From positions 8,531,123 to 8,595,122 of the forward strand of contig NZ_JHEG04000001.1 of the NCBI RefSeq assembly GCF_000760695.4: a stretch of DNA of 64,000 nucleotides. Reading direction: 5' to 3'. A program made the translations under genes and the position numbers. Source of the DNA: Tolypothrix bouteillei VB521301. Its GTDB lineage: Bacteria; Cyanobacteriota; Cyanobacteriia; Cyanobacteriales; Nostocaceae. Below the pieces are notes generated by a model. That model made no database searches, was not told the DNA's origin, and worked only from the letters and a program-made list of their open reading frames with translations. This document shows positions 35,480 through 43,067 of this stretch, piece by piece (position 1 is the first letter of the stretch; every line of letters starts with the position of its first letter).

Positions 35480-36199
35480 TTAAATATGAATTCCACACTC
35501 TGTTTTACCAGTTCCACGCCAGCGTCCAGCACGCTCATCTTCACCATCTGCTACTGGAGTTGTAATTGGCTCATCACCAATGCTTGGATAACCTTGGTCA
35601 TGTAATGGGTTGTAAATAACACCGTGTTCTGCAACGTATTCCCAAGATAGCTGGCGCGTCCAATTTGCTAGAGGATTGATCTTGAGGCGCTTGTTACCAT
35701 CTAATTCAAAGATGGGCATATTAGCACGGGTGACAGCTTGATCGCGGCGACGTCCGGTAATCCACGCAACGGTGTTCAGTTCCAAAAGACCTCTTTGCAA
35801 AGGTTCTATCTTGGTAACTTCATGGAATTTAGCGATGTCTGTATCCCAAAGAGCTTCCCCATATTTAGCGACAAAGGCTTCACGACTGTCTACGTCAGGG
35901 GTTTTGTAAACTTTCAAATCCAAGTTGTAGATGTCTTTTGCTTTGGCAACAAGTTCTAGTGTTTGTGGGAAGTGGTAAAGGGTATCGAGGAAGATAACGG
36001 GGACTGGATGCTTGAGTTCTCGATACAGAATATCAGTAATGATGATGTCATCAACGTTGAAGGCGCTGGTTTGTACCAGTCCGGTTTGGTGATTTTGCAC
36101 AGACCACGCCAGTATTTCTCTTGGATGAGCGGTCTCGAATCTTTCATTTAACTTGTCTAAGTCAAGAGTGGTACTTTGGGGTCTAAACGCAGTGGTCAT
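35480..36199 (-). CDS. cysH: Phosphoadenylyl-sulfate reductase (thioredoxin)
   Basis: The protein from Met at 36199 has 239 residues; GGA four bases before this ATG makes it the better start than the in-frame ATG 15 bases upstream. The PAPS reductase fold shows TSAFNVDDIIITDIL, VIFLDTLYHFPQTL, WITGRRRDQAVTRANMPIFELD and the C-terminal catalytic TECGIH motif. The single Cys and absence of CC...CxxC iron-sulfur motifs indicate a PAPS rather than APS reductase. It reduces PAPS to sulfite in assimilatory sulfate reduction with thioredoxin. No other cys genes are adjacent. Confidence 0.95.
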   Translation of the reverse strand: MTTAFRPQSTTLDLDKLNERFETAHPREILAWSVQNHQTGLVQTSAFNVDDIIITDILYRELKHPVPVIFLDTLYHFPQTLELVAKAKDIYNLDLKVYKTPDVDSREAFVAKYGEALWDTDIAKFHEVTKIEPLQRGLLELNTVAWITGRRRDQAVTRANMPIFELDGNKRLKINPLANWTRQLSWEYVAEHGVIYNPLHDQGYPSIGDEPITTPVADGEDERAGRWRGTGKTECGIHI

Positions 36200-36573
36200 A
36201 ATTTTCCAGTCCAATTGTTCCTAGCTTGAATGTAACTTAATTTTACACCACAATGGCACATAACTTGGTCGGAATTCTGGAAAAGATAAATTCAGTACAT
36301 TGAGTATAAATTAGTATCTTTTAACACCAGTAACAACTTGGCAAATAAGTCTTCCATCTCTAAATTGATGACTGAAGAGAGTTTCAGTAAAAATTATAAC
36401 TGTAAAGCTTGAGGTGATTGCGGATTATTACCTCCGTTACAGCATAGAGTGTCGCAAAGAACACGAAGGAAAGATAGAACCCTCGACGCAGATGGATTTA
36501 CGCTTGTGCGAGATAACCAGTTTTTTGTGTATGATATTTTGTATTATAATATAATACAAAGAGTGGATTTTTT
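36200..36573. promoter_or_regulatory. Intergenic region with a 23-base operator-like palindrome at 36538-36560
   Basis: Two 11-base arms, TTTGTATTATA and TATAATACAAA, surround one central base, 13 bases before the start of the APH-like gene. The arms pair perfectly. Its position just upstream of the start codon suggests an operator for a repressor. The rest of the region has no visible gene. Confidence 0.65.
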
Positions 36574-37497
36574 ATGCATCAAGATTCTACAGAGCAAACA
36601 GCTCCGGTGTCGCTTTCTGAAAAACCGGACCGTTCGGTTCTTACTGCTCGTGCAGTTGCTGCATCCATCGCTGTCGCTTCTGCCCATGGCATTCGAGTTG
36701 AAGACCCCCATGTACTGCATAATACTTATTCGGTGAGAGTCCACCTGCGACCCGCGCCAGTGGTCGCCCGGATCGGTACGATCGCTCCCATATTGCGATC
36801 GCCTATTGAGTCTTGGTTGGCACGCGAACTCTGTGTAACTGAGTTTTTGGCAGCGCAAGGTGCTCCAGTGGTTGCACCTAGCGACCTCTTACCGCCAAGC
36901 CCCCACGAACACGATGGTTTTATGATGAGCTTTTGGCGCTACGTTCCACCTGTCTCTGACACTTTACCAGATCCTGCAATCGTCGGGCGAATGCTTGCCG
37001 ATTTGCATACCGTTCTGCGGGATTATCCTGGCGAACTACCGCTTTTGACACCTCTTAACGATATTCCACGCGGGCTTGAGCGTCTGAAACAGGTTGGTAA
37101 CATTCTTCCTGAAAGCGATCTGACACTGCTACAAGAAACATACGACCGCCTGCTTCCTGAATTAGATAACTCTGTTGGTTCATTGCAACCACTGCATGGA
37201 GATTCTCATGCATTCAATTTAATCCACACTTCAGAAGGGATATTGTGGAACGATTTTGAGGACACTTGTAAGGGTTCTATCGCTTGGGACTTAATCAACC
37301 TTAACGATGAAGGCATCTCAGCTTATCCTAACGCTCCCGACCTTGGAAAGCTAGAGCCATACCATAAGATGCGGCAGTTACACGCTGTCGTCTGGGTATA
37401 TGCACTTCTGCCAGAGTTACCGGATTGGGTTGAACCTGCTAAAGCCATACTCAATAACTTGCGTGCTACAGAAATTGCTGATGGCAAACGTTCTTGA
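36574..37497 (+). CDS. Aminoglycoside phosphotransferase (APH) family kinase
   Basis: A 307-residue protein with the protein-kinase-like APH fold. The N-lobe strand VRVHLRPAPVVARIG replaces the usual Lys strand. The catalytic loop is LHGDSHAFNLIHT (HxDxxxxN) and the metal-binding motif is LWNDFEDTCKGSIAWDL. These are the residues that phosphorylate hydroxyl groups of small molecules. The substrate may be an antibiotic, choline, homoserine or another sugar alcohol and cannot be assigned. An operator-like palindrome lies just upstream. It stands alone. Confidence 0.85.
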   Translation: MHQDSTEQTAPVSLSEKPDRSVLTARAVAASIAVASAHGIRVEDPHVLHNTYSVRVHLRPAPVVARIGTIAPILRSPIESWLARELCVTEFLAAQGAPVVAPSDLLPPSPHEHDGFMMSFWRYVPPVSDTLPDPAIVGRMLADLHTVLRDYPGELPLLTPLNDIPRGLERLKQVGNILPESDLTLLQETYDRLLPELDNSVGSLQPLHGDSHAFNLIHTSEGILWNDFEDTCKGSIAWDLINLNDEGISAYPNAPDLGKLEPYHKMRQLHAVVWVYALLPELPDWVEPAKAILNNLRATEIADGKRS

Positions 37498-37547
37498 GCA
37501 AGCCACCAGCTTTATGGATGCCGATTACAATTAAGTGAATGCGCTGA

Positions 37548-38681
37548 CTACAGTTTAAGGGAACAGGCAGTACAAAAGCTACTTACAGCTTCGGCAAAGT
37601 ACTGGTTCTGCTCCATTAATGCCATGTGTCCGCCCGGTTTGATAGTGACTCTTTCAGCTTGAGGTAATTCTGCTTTCATGCGATCGCTCGCTACGGGTTT
37701 AGTTGCTATATCTGTTGCACCACAAACAACCAAAACAGGAACGTTAATTTTTGCCAGTGTCTCTGTTTCCTCATGTTTAAACATTGCCAATGTACCGCGA
37801 GCTAGAACTCCAGGCGAACCTAATGCTGATAATATCGCTGCAAAATTAAGTTGACCGCGTGTTTCTGTACCTGTAAATCCGGATAATTCTACGCTCACAT
37901 ACAGCAAACCATTGAGATATGAAAGCCAAGTCATCAACCATAGAATCGGTGACAGCGCGATCGTGAGGTACAACAGGGGTTCAAGTAATGGCTTTTGCAA
38001 TTTACGTATCAAACTGCTAAAAATACAAGTCTTGACTGGATTGGTGTAGGTAGTATCTACAAGAATTAAGCCAGCGACCCTTCGCCCCAAATGCTCTGGA
38101 AATAACCTACAGAATGTCAGGTTAATCATCCCGCCCATACTGTGTCCGAGCAAAATAACTGGCTTATCTCCTGCTATGGCAACAACGGCTTCTAAATCGC
38201 GGGCATATTTCTCAAGGGAGTAATCGTTATTTTTTGGTCTAGTGGATTTTCCCAGCCCTGGTAAGTCCCAAACAATCACGCGGAAGCGATCGCTCAGTTG
38301 TCGCTTAGCATAGTACCACACCGTACTGTTGGGTCCCCAACCGTGTGAGAGAATAATTGGTGGTGCATCTTCATCTCCATAAAATTCTACTTGCAATACG
38401 CTACCATCAGGTCGTGACAGACGCTTTACGGTTTGGCTGCGGATAAATTTTGGTTCTTCTACTCCACGACGACGTAGCAGGGGCAAACTTATAAAACGAC
38501 CGCCAAAAGACCACAAAACCATCGCCAGCCCACCTACTAAATATGGAGTCCCTACCAATTCCCGTTCATACCACTCATAAAGAATGTAGATTCCCCCACC
38601 GAGAACCCCAATCGATAGCAGTTGAAAGAACCATACGAGCAGGAAATTGAGAGGCACGAACACCATGAGCTTAAACCTCAT
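37548..38681 (-). CDS. Alpha/beta hydrolase with an N-terminal membrane anchor
   Basis: A 377-residue protein. Two hydrophobic helices near 10-30 and 45-60 probably anchor it. The alpha/beta hydrolase core follows: the oxyanion region HGWGPNS, the nucleophile elbow GHSMGG (Ser in the middle), DATD-like VCGATDIATKP with the acid, and PGGHMALMEQ with the catalytic His. An insert of about 60 residues between strand 6 and the acid contains a hydrophobic lid (LLEPLLYLTIALSPILWL). A lipid or ester substrate is likely. It is 119 bases downstream of the monooxygenase on the same strand and may share its transcript and regulation. Confidence 0.85.
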   Translation of the reverse strand: MRFKLMVFVPLNFLLVWFFQLLSIGVLGGGIYILYEWYERELVGTPYLVGGLAMVLWSFGGRFISLPLLRRRGVEEPKFIRSQTVKRLSRPDGSVLQVEFYGDEDAPPIILSHGWGPNSTVWYYAKRQLSDRFRVIVWDLPGLGKSTRPKNNDYSLEKYARDLEAVVAIAGDKPVILLGHSMGGMINLTFCRLFPEHLGRRVAGLILVDTTYTNPVKTCIFSSLIRKLQKPLLEPLLYLTIALSPILWLMTWLSYLNGLLYVSVELSGFTGTETRGQLNFAAILSALGSPGVLARGTLAMFKHEETETLAKINVPVLVVCGATDIATKPVASDRMKAELPQAERVTIKPGGHMALMEQNQYFAEAVSSFCTACSLKL

Positions 38682-38800
38682 AAGCTGCGTTGTCTTTTAG
38701 GTTCATACCACAGTGACAATCGTTTAATTTTCCACCTCAAGAATGATTTAAAAGCTGTTCTTAGGGCGATCGCAATTTAATGACTTAGAAGTTTGAGATA

Positions 38801-40498
38801 TTATTGAAATTTTCCTAGATTCAATTTAGTCAGAAATGCCTGAAATGGCTGTAAGTCAACAGGTTGACTGCGAAAACCGATGTAACCATCCGGACGGACA
38901 AGGTAAAGGCACTCGAAATGTGCGCCATAGCGACAGTGCATTTCGCCAGTAGTATCAATCAATTCCAGGTCATTACCACTGATGGATTGAGTTGTAACGA
39001 GGTAGGGTTGAATCAATGCCCCATGTTGAGCTTTTATCTGTTGAACCCATCGATTTAACTGTTGAATGCGTTGCGGCTGGACAGAAATGCCCGTAAATAT
39101 CAATAATTGATGACGTGGATCGTTTGCCCAAACTTCAAATAATCGTTGGGTCTTGCCTTTTGCAACTACACCGATGGCATCAGGAGCGCGATCGCCCGCA
39201 GTTGCACCTCGATCAAAATCAAAATGGTCGCGGATTCCAGGAGATGAACCACTTTGAAACAACGTTTGCAATCGCTCTAAGAGCGGCATTTCATATTCAT
39301 CTACGATGGAGCTATGGCGATAGTTAATGGTAAAACCAGCGATCGCCCGCCGACCTAGCGATTGCACAAATCCTAAATGGGTAGCGAAGGTGAGTAGGTG
39401 ATTTCGCAGGTCAGTGGCGATCGGCTGGCGGAGCATGAGGGCGTGTTCTGCTACTTCTGTGGCAGGTAACAACTGTTTGATAATGGGATAGCGTTCGCTG
39501 TGGTAACTATCTAACAACGCCTCGTTACCAAAGCCTTTAAGAGATAGAGCGAGTTTCCACGACAGGTTGTAAGCATCTTGAATTCCCGCATTCATCCCCT
39601 GTCCTCCAACCGGGCTGTGAATGTGTGCCGCATCGCCAGCCAGGAATACCCGTCCTTGACGGAATTGCTGCACCATCCGACTGCTAATGTAAAAAGCAGA
39701 AGCCCACGTGATGTCGTGAAGCCGTGCGTTAATGCCAGGATGTTCATCCATTAATGCTTGCATCAATTCCAGTGTTGGTTTTTCGGGCTTCATGCGTGGA
39801 TCGTCTTGTTGCATGGAGACGATGACTCGCCAAAGTCCTCCAGGCATTTCTCCAAACACCAACATCGATTTTGAGTTCATGTAGAGATATCCATCCTCAC
39901 CGGGTCTTTCCTGTTCCCAGTCAATCTGGCAATCAACGAGATACTGTCCTTGCATCTTGACCCCTTCAAAGTCAAGATTGAGCAACTTGCGGACGGTGCT
40001 GCGTCCACCGTCACAGGCAACTAGGTAGGATGTTTCCACCTCTTCTTCATTACCATTGGCGTCTCGTAGAGTTACCCAAACATTGTCAGTAGTTTGTTTG
40101 AGTGCTGTCATTTCTACTGGACGCTCTACAACTACGCCAAGCTCTTCTAAGCGACTAAGCAAAATTCGCTCTGTCCCGCTTTGGGGCAGCATCAGCAAGA
40201 AGGGATAGGGAGCATCGAGTTCGTCAAAGGTGAGGCGACCAAGGTATTTACCCTCAGCATAGAAAGAGAAACTATGCACTTGCCGTCCCTGCTCCAGCAT
40301 GGGTTGTAAGACTCCCATGTGTTCAAAAATTTCCATCGTGCGGGAGTGAGTGCCTAGTGCCCGCGATTCTATTAGGGGACGTGGCATAACTTTATCGACA
40401 ATGCGACAGGAAATGCCCTGTTGTGTGAGTGCGATCGCCATAGTCAAACCCGTTGGTCCAGCACCGACGATCAATGCTTGTGCTTGAGAGTGAGTCAT
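38801..40498 (-). CDS. FAD-dependent monooxygenase (PheA/TfdB or rifampicin monooxygenase-like)
   Basis: A 565-residue protein with the Rossmann dinucleotide motif LIVGAGPTGLTMAIAL at the start, the DG motif (VACDGGRSTVRKLL) and the FAD-ribityl motif FLAGDAAHIHSPVGGQGMN. The final about 150 residues resemble the thioredoxin-like C-terminal domain of phenol hydroxylase-type enzymes (PDGYIGFRSQ). It would use NAD(P)H and O2 to hydroxylate an aromatic substrate, perhaps a xenobiotic or polyketide. The upstream TTTACTAAAC inverted repeats suggest TetR-type repression. Confidence 0.9.
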   Translation of the reverse strand: MTHSQAQALIVGAGPTGLTMAIALTQQGISCRIVDKVMPRPLIESRALGTHSRTMEIFEHMGVLQPMLEQGRQVHSFSFYAEGKYLGRLTFDELDAPYPFLLMLPQSGTERILLSRLEELGVVVERPVEMTALKQTTDNVWVTLRDANGNEEEVETSYLVACDGGRSTVRKLLNLDFEGVKMQGQYLVDCQIDWEQERPGEDGYLYMNSKSMLVFGEMPGGLWRVIVSMQQDDPRMKPEKPTLELMQALMDEHPGINARLHDITWASAFYISSRMVQQFRQGRVFLAGDAAHIHSPVGGQGMNAGIQDAYNLSWKLALSLKGFGNEALLDSYHSERYPIIKQLLPATEVAEHALMLRQPIATDLRNHLLTFATHLGFVQSLGRRAIAGFTINYRHSSIVDEYEMPLLERLQTLFQSGSSPGIRDHFDFDRGATAGDRAPDAIGVVAKGKTQRLFEVWANDPRHQLLIFTGISVQPQRIQQLNRWVQQIKAQHGALIQPYLVTTQSISGNDLELIDTTGEMHCRYGAHFECLYLVRPDGYIGFRSQPVDLQPFQAFLTKLNLGKFQ

Positions 40499-40534
40499 CG
40501 TGTTGCCATTCTTCTTTAATGCGTCTCATTAAAT

Positions 40535-40577
40535 TTTACTAAACTGTTTAGTAAACTTACCACACGGTTTAGTAAAA
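40535..40577 (-). promoter_or_regulatory. TetR-type operator upstream of the monooxygenase
   Basis: TTTACTAAAC and GTTTAGTAAA form perfect 10-base arms with one central base (40535-40555). A further half-site GGTTTAGTAAAA lies at 40566-40577, so GTTTAGTAAA recurs 21 bases apart. It lies 37 bases upstream of the monooxygenase start, a typical operator position. Confidence 0.75.
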
Positions 40578-40664
40578 TAATCCTTAAGATGGAGTCAGTT
40601 AAACTCGCTTAGTTTGGTAAAGCCCTCAAGTTTCCTAAGCTCATCTCAAACCGGAAGCAGATTT

Positions 40665-40766
40665 ATGGCAGCAAGAGCAGTGCAGATCGACGAAAAGTTA
40701 GATATTAATTCCTCTCACCCTTTAAAAATGAGCGATCGCAACTTAATGAAGAGTGTTGTTGACTAG
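40665..40766 (+). pseudogene. Short open frame, possible remnant of a TetR regulator
   Basis: A 33-residue frame (MAARAVQIDEKLDINSSHPL and on) is divergent to the monooxygenase and next to its operator. MAARAVQIDEK resembles the first residues of TetR-family regulators, but the helix-turn-helix is missing and the frame stops at 40766, which overlaps the next gene by four bases. A truncated regulator gene is the likely explanation; chance is possible. Confidence 0.3.
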
Positions 40767-41131
40767 GTTGTCATTTTACCTTTTAGCAAAAGATAAATAG
40801 AACCAGGTAACCAAAAACCCAAAACTATGGATAAACGCGAAGCGACTCCTATCCAGTTCAAGCTGCGATCTTGAAAACTGCTATATATTGAGAAAACACA
40901 GGAGACAACACCGATTGCACCGATGATTCGTAAGGTAATGGGATGACTTTTAGGAAAGAAACACGCAACAGCAAACGTTCCACACAATCCTACCAATCCT
41001 GCCAGAAAAAGTATGAATTCTAGCTGTTTGTCGGGTGGTCGAGTAGCAAATACATCTGGAGCCTGTACCAGAAGAGAAACAGCAGCTACTATTGATGATA
41101 TTCCCAGCACAATCCATACAGTTCTACTCAC
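40763..41131 (-). CDS. Hypothetical four-helix membrane protein
   Basis: A 122-residue protein with four hydrophobic segments (about 4-26, 37-58, 66-84, 96-117) and short polar loops. The C-terminus is basic (LLKGKMTT), suggesting it stays in the cytoplasm. No family or motif is recognised. Codon use looks ordinary. It is a single gene between the monooxygenase region and another membrane protein. Confidence 0.6.
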   Translation of the reverse strand: MSRTVWIVLGISSIVAAVSLLVQAPDVFATRPPDKQLEFILFLAGLVGLCGTFAVACFFPKSHPITLRIIGAIGVVSCVFSIYSSFQDRSLNWIGVASRLSIVLGFWLPGSIYLLLKGKMTT

Positions 41132-41258
41132 GATCGCTCTCCCACAGGAAGTTAACTGTGTACTCCATCCTCTATTTCATTCTTGAGGATTGTACTGGTA
41201 GTATTCCCATAAATTCAAACTTTATAATAGAATTCGTGTTTGAAATCGCACATAAAAC

Positions 41259-42083
41259 TTAATATCCTTGCCAGACAAAATAGGGAATTATTCCCGCTAC
41301 CATACCTAAAACAGCAGTTACAGTCGTCGCCAAACGTGTTTGTAATTTACCATACTTGTACTGGAAATTCTGTAATAAGAGAGCAGTGCTGCTCGCTATT
41401 GACCAACTCATAATTATGAAGCTGAAAAAGAGAGCTTTAGTAGCATCTAATGTTCCCATTTCTACTTGAGTTGTACTAATTAACCAAATTCCATTTAGCA
41501 TTCCACAAAGAACTATAATCTTGTCTTGGGGGATTTTAAAAAAACTAATTCTTAGAAGAAAGATTGTAGAGATAGGTAAACTAAGGACAAGAATCATAAA
41601 AGCTCCAACGATCAATGAATTAAACATACTCTTTAAAAGAGTAAAAGATATGAAAATTTCCAGACCGAGCAGTACACTTATAAATGTACGACCAAGCTTG
41701 TCATGTTTATCTTCTAAAAAATTTACTTTATTCTTGATATGGAAATCTATTAAATTACGAGCAAAAATATAACAAAAGACACTTGTAGATAAGTTTATAA
41801 GGAAGAAAGGTAGCCCAAAAACAGAAAAAATAGAAAAAGTCCCTAAAATACCCCCAACTCCAGAAAGAAAACCTGCGCCAGCCAGAATACCGTTATATGC
41901 AAGTTTTTTAGGTATTAAACTGGCTAATACTAAATTGATTGCAAGTGCTAGAAATTCACAACCAACCAAATTAGTGAGAGATTTCCGCGTGAGAAATCCA
42001 ACAGCCAAACTCATTAAACAGTACCAAAAGAAACAAAAGCATATACAAGAGAAGGTATTATTTTTTATATTTTTAAGTATCAT
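41259..42083 (-). CDS. Hypothetical polytopic membrane protein
   Basis: A 274-residue protein with about eight hydrophobic helices, beginning with FSCICFCFFWYCLMSLAVGF and ending with TAVLGMVAGIIPYFVWQGY. A Gly-rich loop (AGAGFLSGVGGILG) lies between helices 2 and 3. No charge pattern, cysteine motif or family signature is recognised. It is AT-richer than its neighbours. The function is unknown. Confidence 0.6.
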   Translation of the reverse strand: MILKNIKNNTFSCICFCFFWYCLMSLAVGFLTRKSLTNLVGCEFLALAINLVLASLIPKKLAYNGILAGAGFLSGVGGILGTFSIFSVFGLPFFLINLSTSVFCYIFARNLIDFHIKNKVNFLEDKHDKLGRTFISVLLGLEIFISFTLLKSMFNSLIVGAFMILVLSLPISTIFLLRISFFKIPQDKIIVLCGMLNGIWLISTTQVEMGTLDATKALFFSFIIMSWSIASSTALLLQNFQYKYGKLQTRLATTVTAVLGMVAGIIPYFVWQGY

Positions 42084-42669
42084 AATTTAAATGACTGGTA
42101 GATGAGATAGTATCAATCCGGTTAATTATCAAAGCGATAAGACGATTTTTTCCGTGCTCTGGTAAGCTCTCTTCAATTTAAAAGTTATTTAACTTGCTAG
42201 CATTGCATACCCTTCGTTTCACCAATCAAATAAGATTGCTGTAGTTGCTCTGTCTTCGCTATCACCAACAATGTATAGCGTTAATTAAGAAAATTTGTAC
42301 TTATCGGTAGAAATTAACCGTATATTGCCAATTTAACCCATTCTTAAAATTTTTATACTGTAAATTCTACGGATTCCGCTCAAAATCTAAATTTTGTAGT
42401 TTTTCACAATCATTCTTGAAAAAAAGTTCGCCCTGAGGGTATTTGGAAAGCAGAAATCTTGAGACAGTGCTTGGGGCTTAGGTTCAGCCAAGGAATGAAA
42501 ACAACGTACCTTGTAGCCCCACTTGGAATTTTCTGGTGTTTAAATAAGCAAATACTGGAGTGTTTATGAAGTTAGGTAAAGCTTTTTTAAGTTTTAGGAT
42601 GATTTGATTGAACTATGTAGAGGTACTGATATCTTTAAAAAACATACCTTAGAAGCAGAGGTTTAAGAA
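42084..42669. other. Long spacer containing a candidate structured RNA
   Basis: AT-rich DNA with no convincing gene apart from the structured segment at about 42430-42540, annotated separately. A possible -10 TATACT lies near 42353, upstream of that segment. Confidence 0.45.
42430..42540 (+). ncRNA. Candidate structured RNA with one long imperfect hairpin
   Basis: Nested pairings are CAGAAA (42451-42456) with TTTCTG (42530-42535), TGGGGCT (42472-42478) with AGCCCCA (42515-42521), and CAAGG (42489-42493) with CCTTG (42509-42513). The intervals bulge, giving an extended hairpin of about 85 bases. GC content is higher than in the flanks. A long bulged hairpin resembles 6S RNA, but I cannot confirm the family. 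Confidence 0.35.
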
Positions 42670-42774
42670 ATGAACGGTTCAAATACTCCAAATCCAATCG
42701 GTGTATCAGTTGCAATGGGAGCTTTAGTTGTGCTGACAAGTGCTGGAATCATTACCATCATGAGCCTCTTCTAG
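42670..42774 (+). CDS. 34-residue single-span membrane micro-protein
   Basis: MNGSNTPNPIGVSVAMGALV followed by VLTSAGIITIMSLF: a polar N-terminus and one helix (about 11-32) ending the protein. AGAGG lies 11 bases before the ATG, and an intrinsic terminator follows 40 bases after the stop, so it forms a complete small gene. The size and shape recall small thylakoid subunits, but the sequence matches none I can name. Confidence 0.6.
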   Translation: MNGSNTPNPIGVSVAMGALVVLTSAGIITIMSLF

Positions 42775-42813
42775 GGCAAAAAATTTTAAATTTAATAAAA
42801 AACTTTACAAAAG

Positions 42814-42840
42814 CCCCTCCAAAAAATGAGAGGGGTTTTT
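42814..42840 (+). terminator. Rho-independent terminator after the micro-protein gene
   Basis: Stem CCCCTC/GAGGGG (42814-42819 with 42830-42835) followed by TTTTT. Confidence 0.85.
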
Positions 42841-42865
42841 ACATTTAGTAACAACGTTTTAAGAA

Positions 42866-42956
42866 GGTAGAATTTTCTCCCTTGTCTCCCCCCTCTCCCT
42901 TATCTCCCTTATCTCCCTTATCTCTCTTATCTCCCCCCTCTCCCTTGTCTCCCCTC
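42866..42956 (+). repeat. CTCCCTTAT-type tandem repeat
   Basis: Units of nine bases (TCTCCCTTA and variants) are repeated about nine times after GGTAGAATTTTCTCCCTTG. The same GGTAGAATTTTC leader and TCTCCC units occur inside the CzcA-type gene at 57973-58045. Confidence 0.85.
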
Positions 42957-43067
42957 AATCCCCAGGAACAAACTTAACGAGAGAAGCATCTGTTATGGGA
43001 AATAGCTTTTCAGATACATCGGTATCTAGCTAAGTCGGTCAGGTATCTTCCTGGTTAAGCGCAAGTA

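Noticed and set aside
42866..42956. CTCCCTTAT units as a CRISPR-like array
   Set aside because: Units are nine bases with no spacers; it is a simple tandem repeat.
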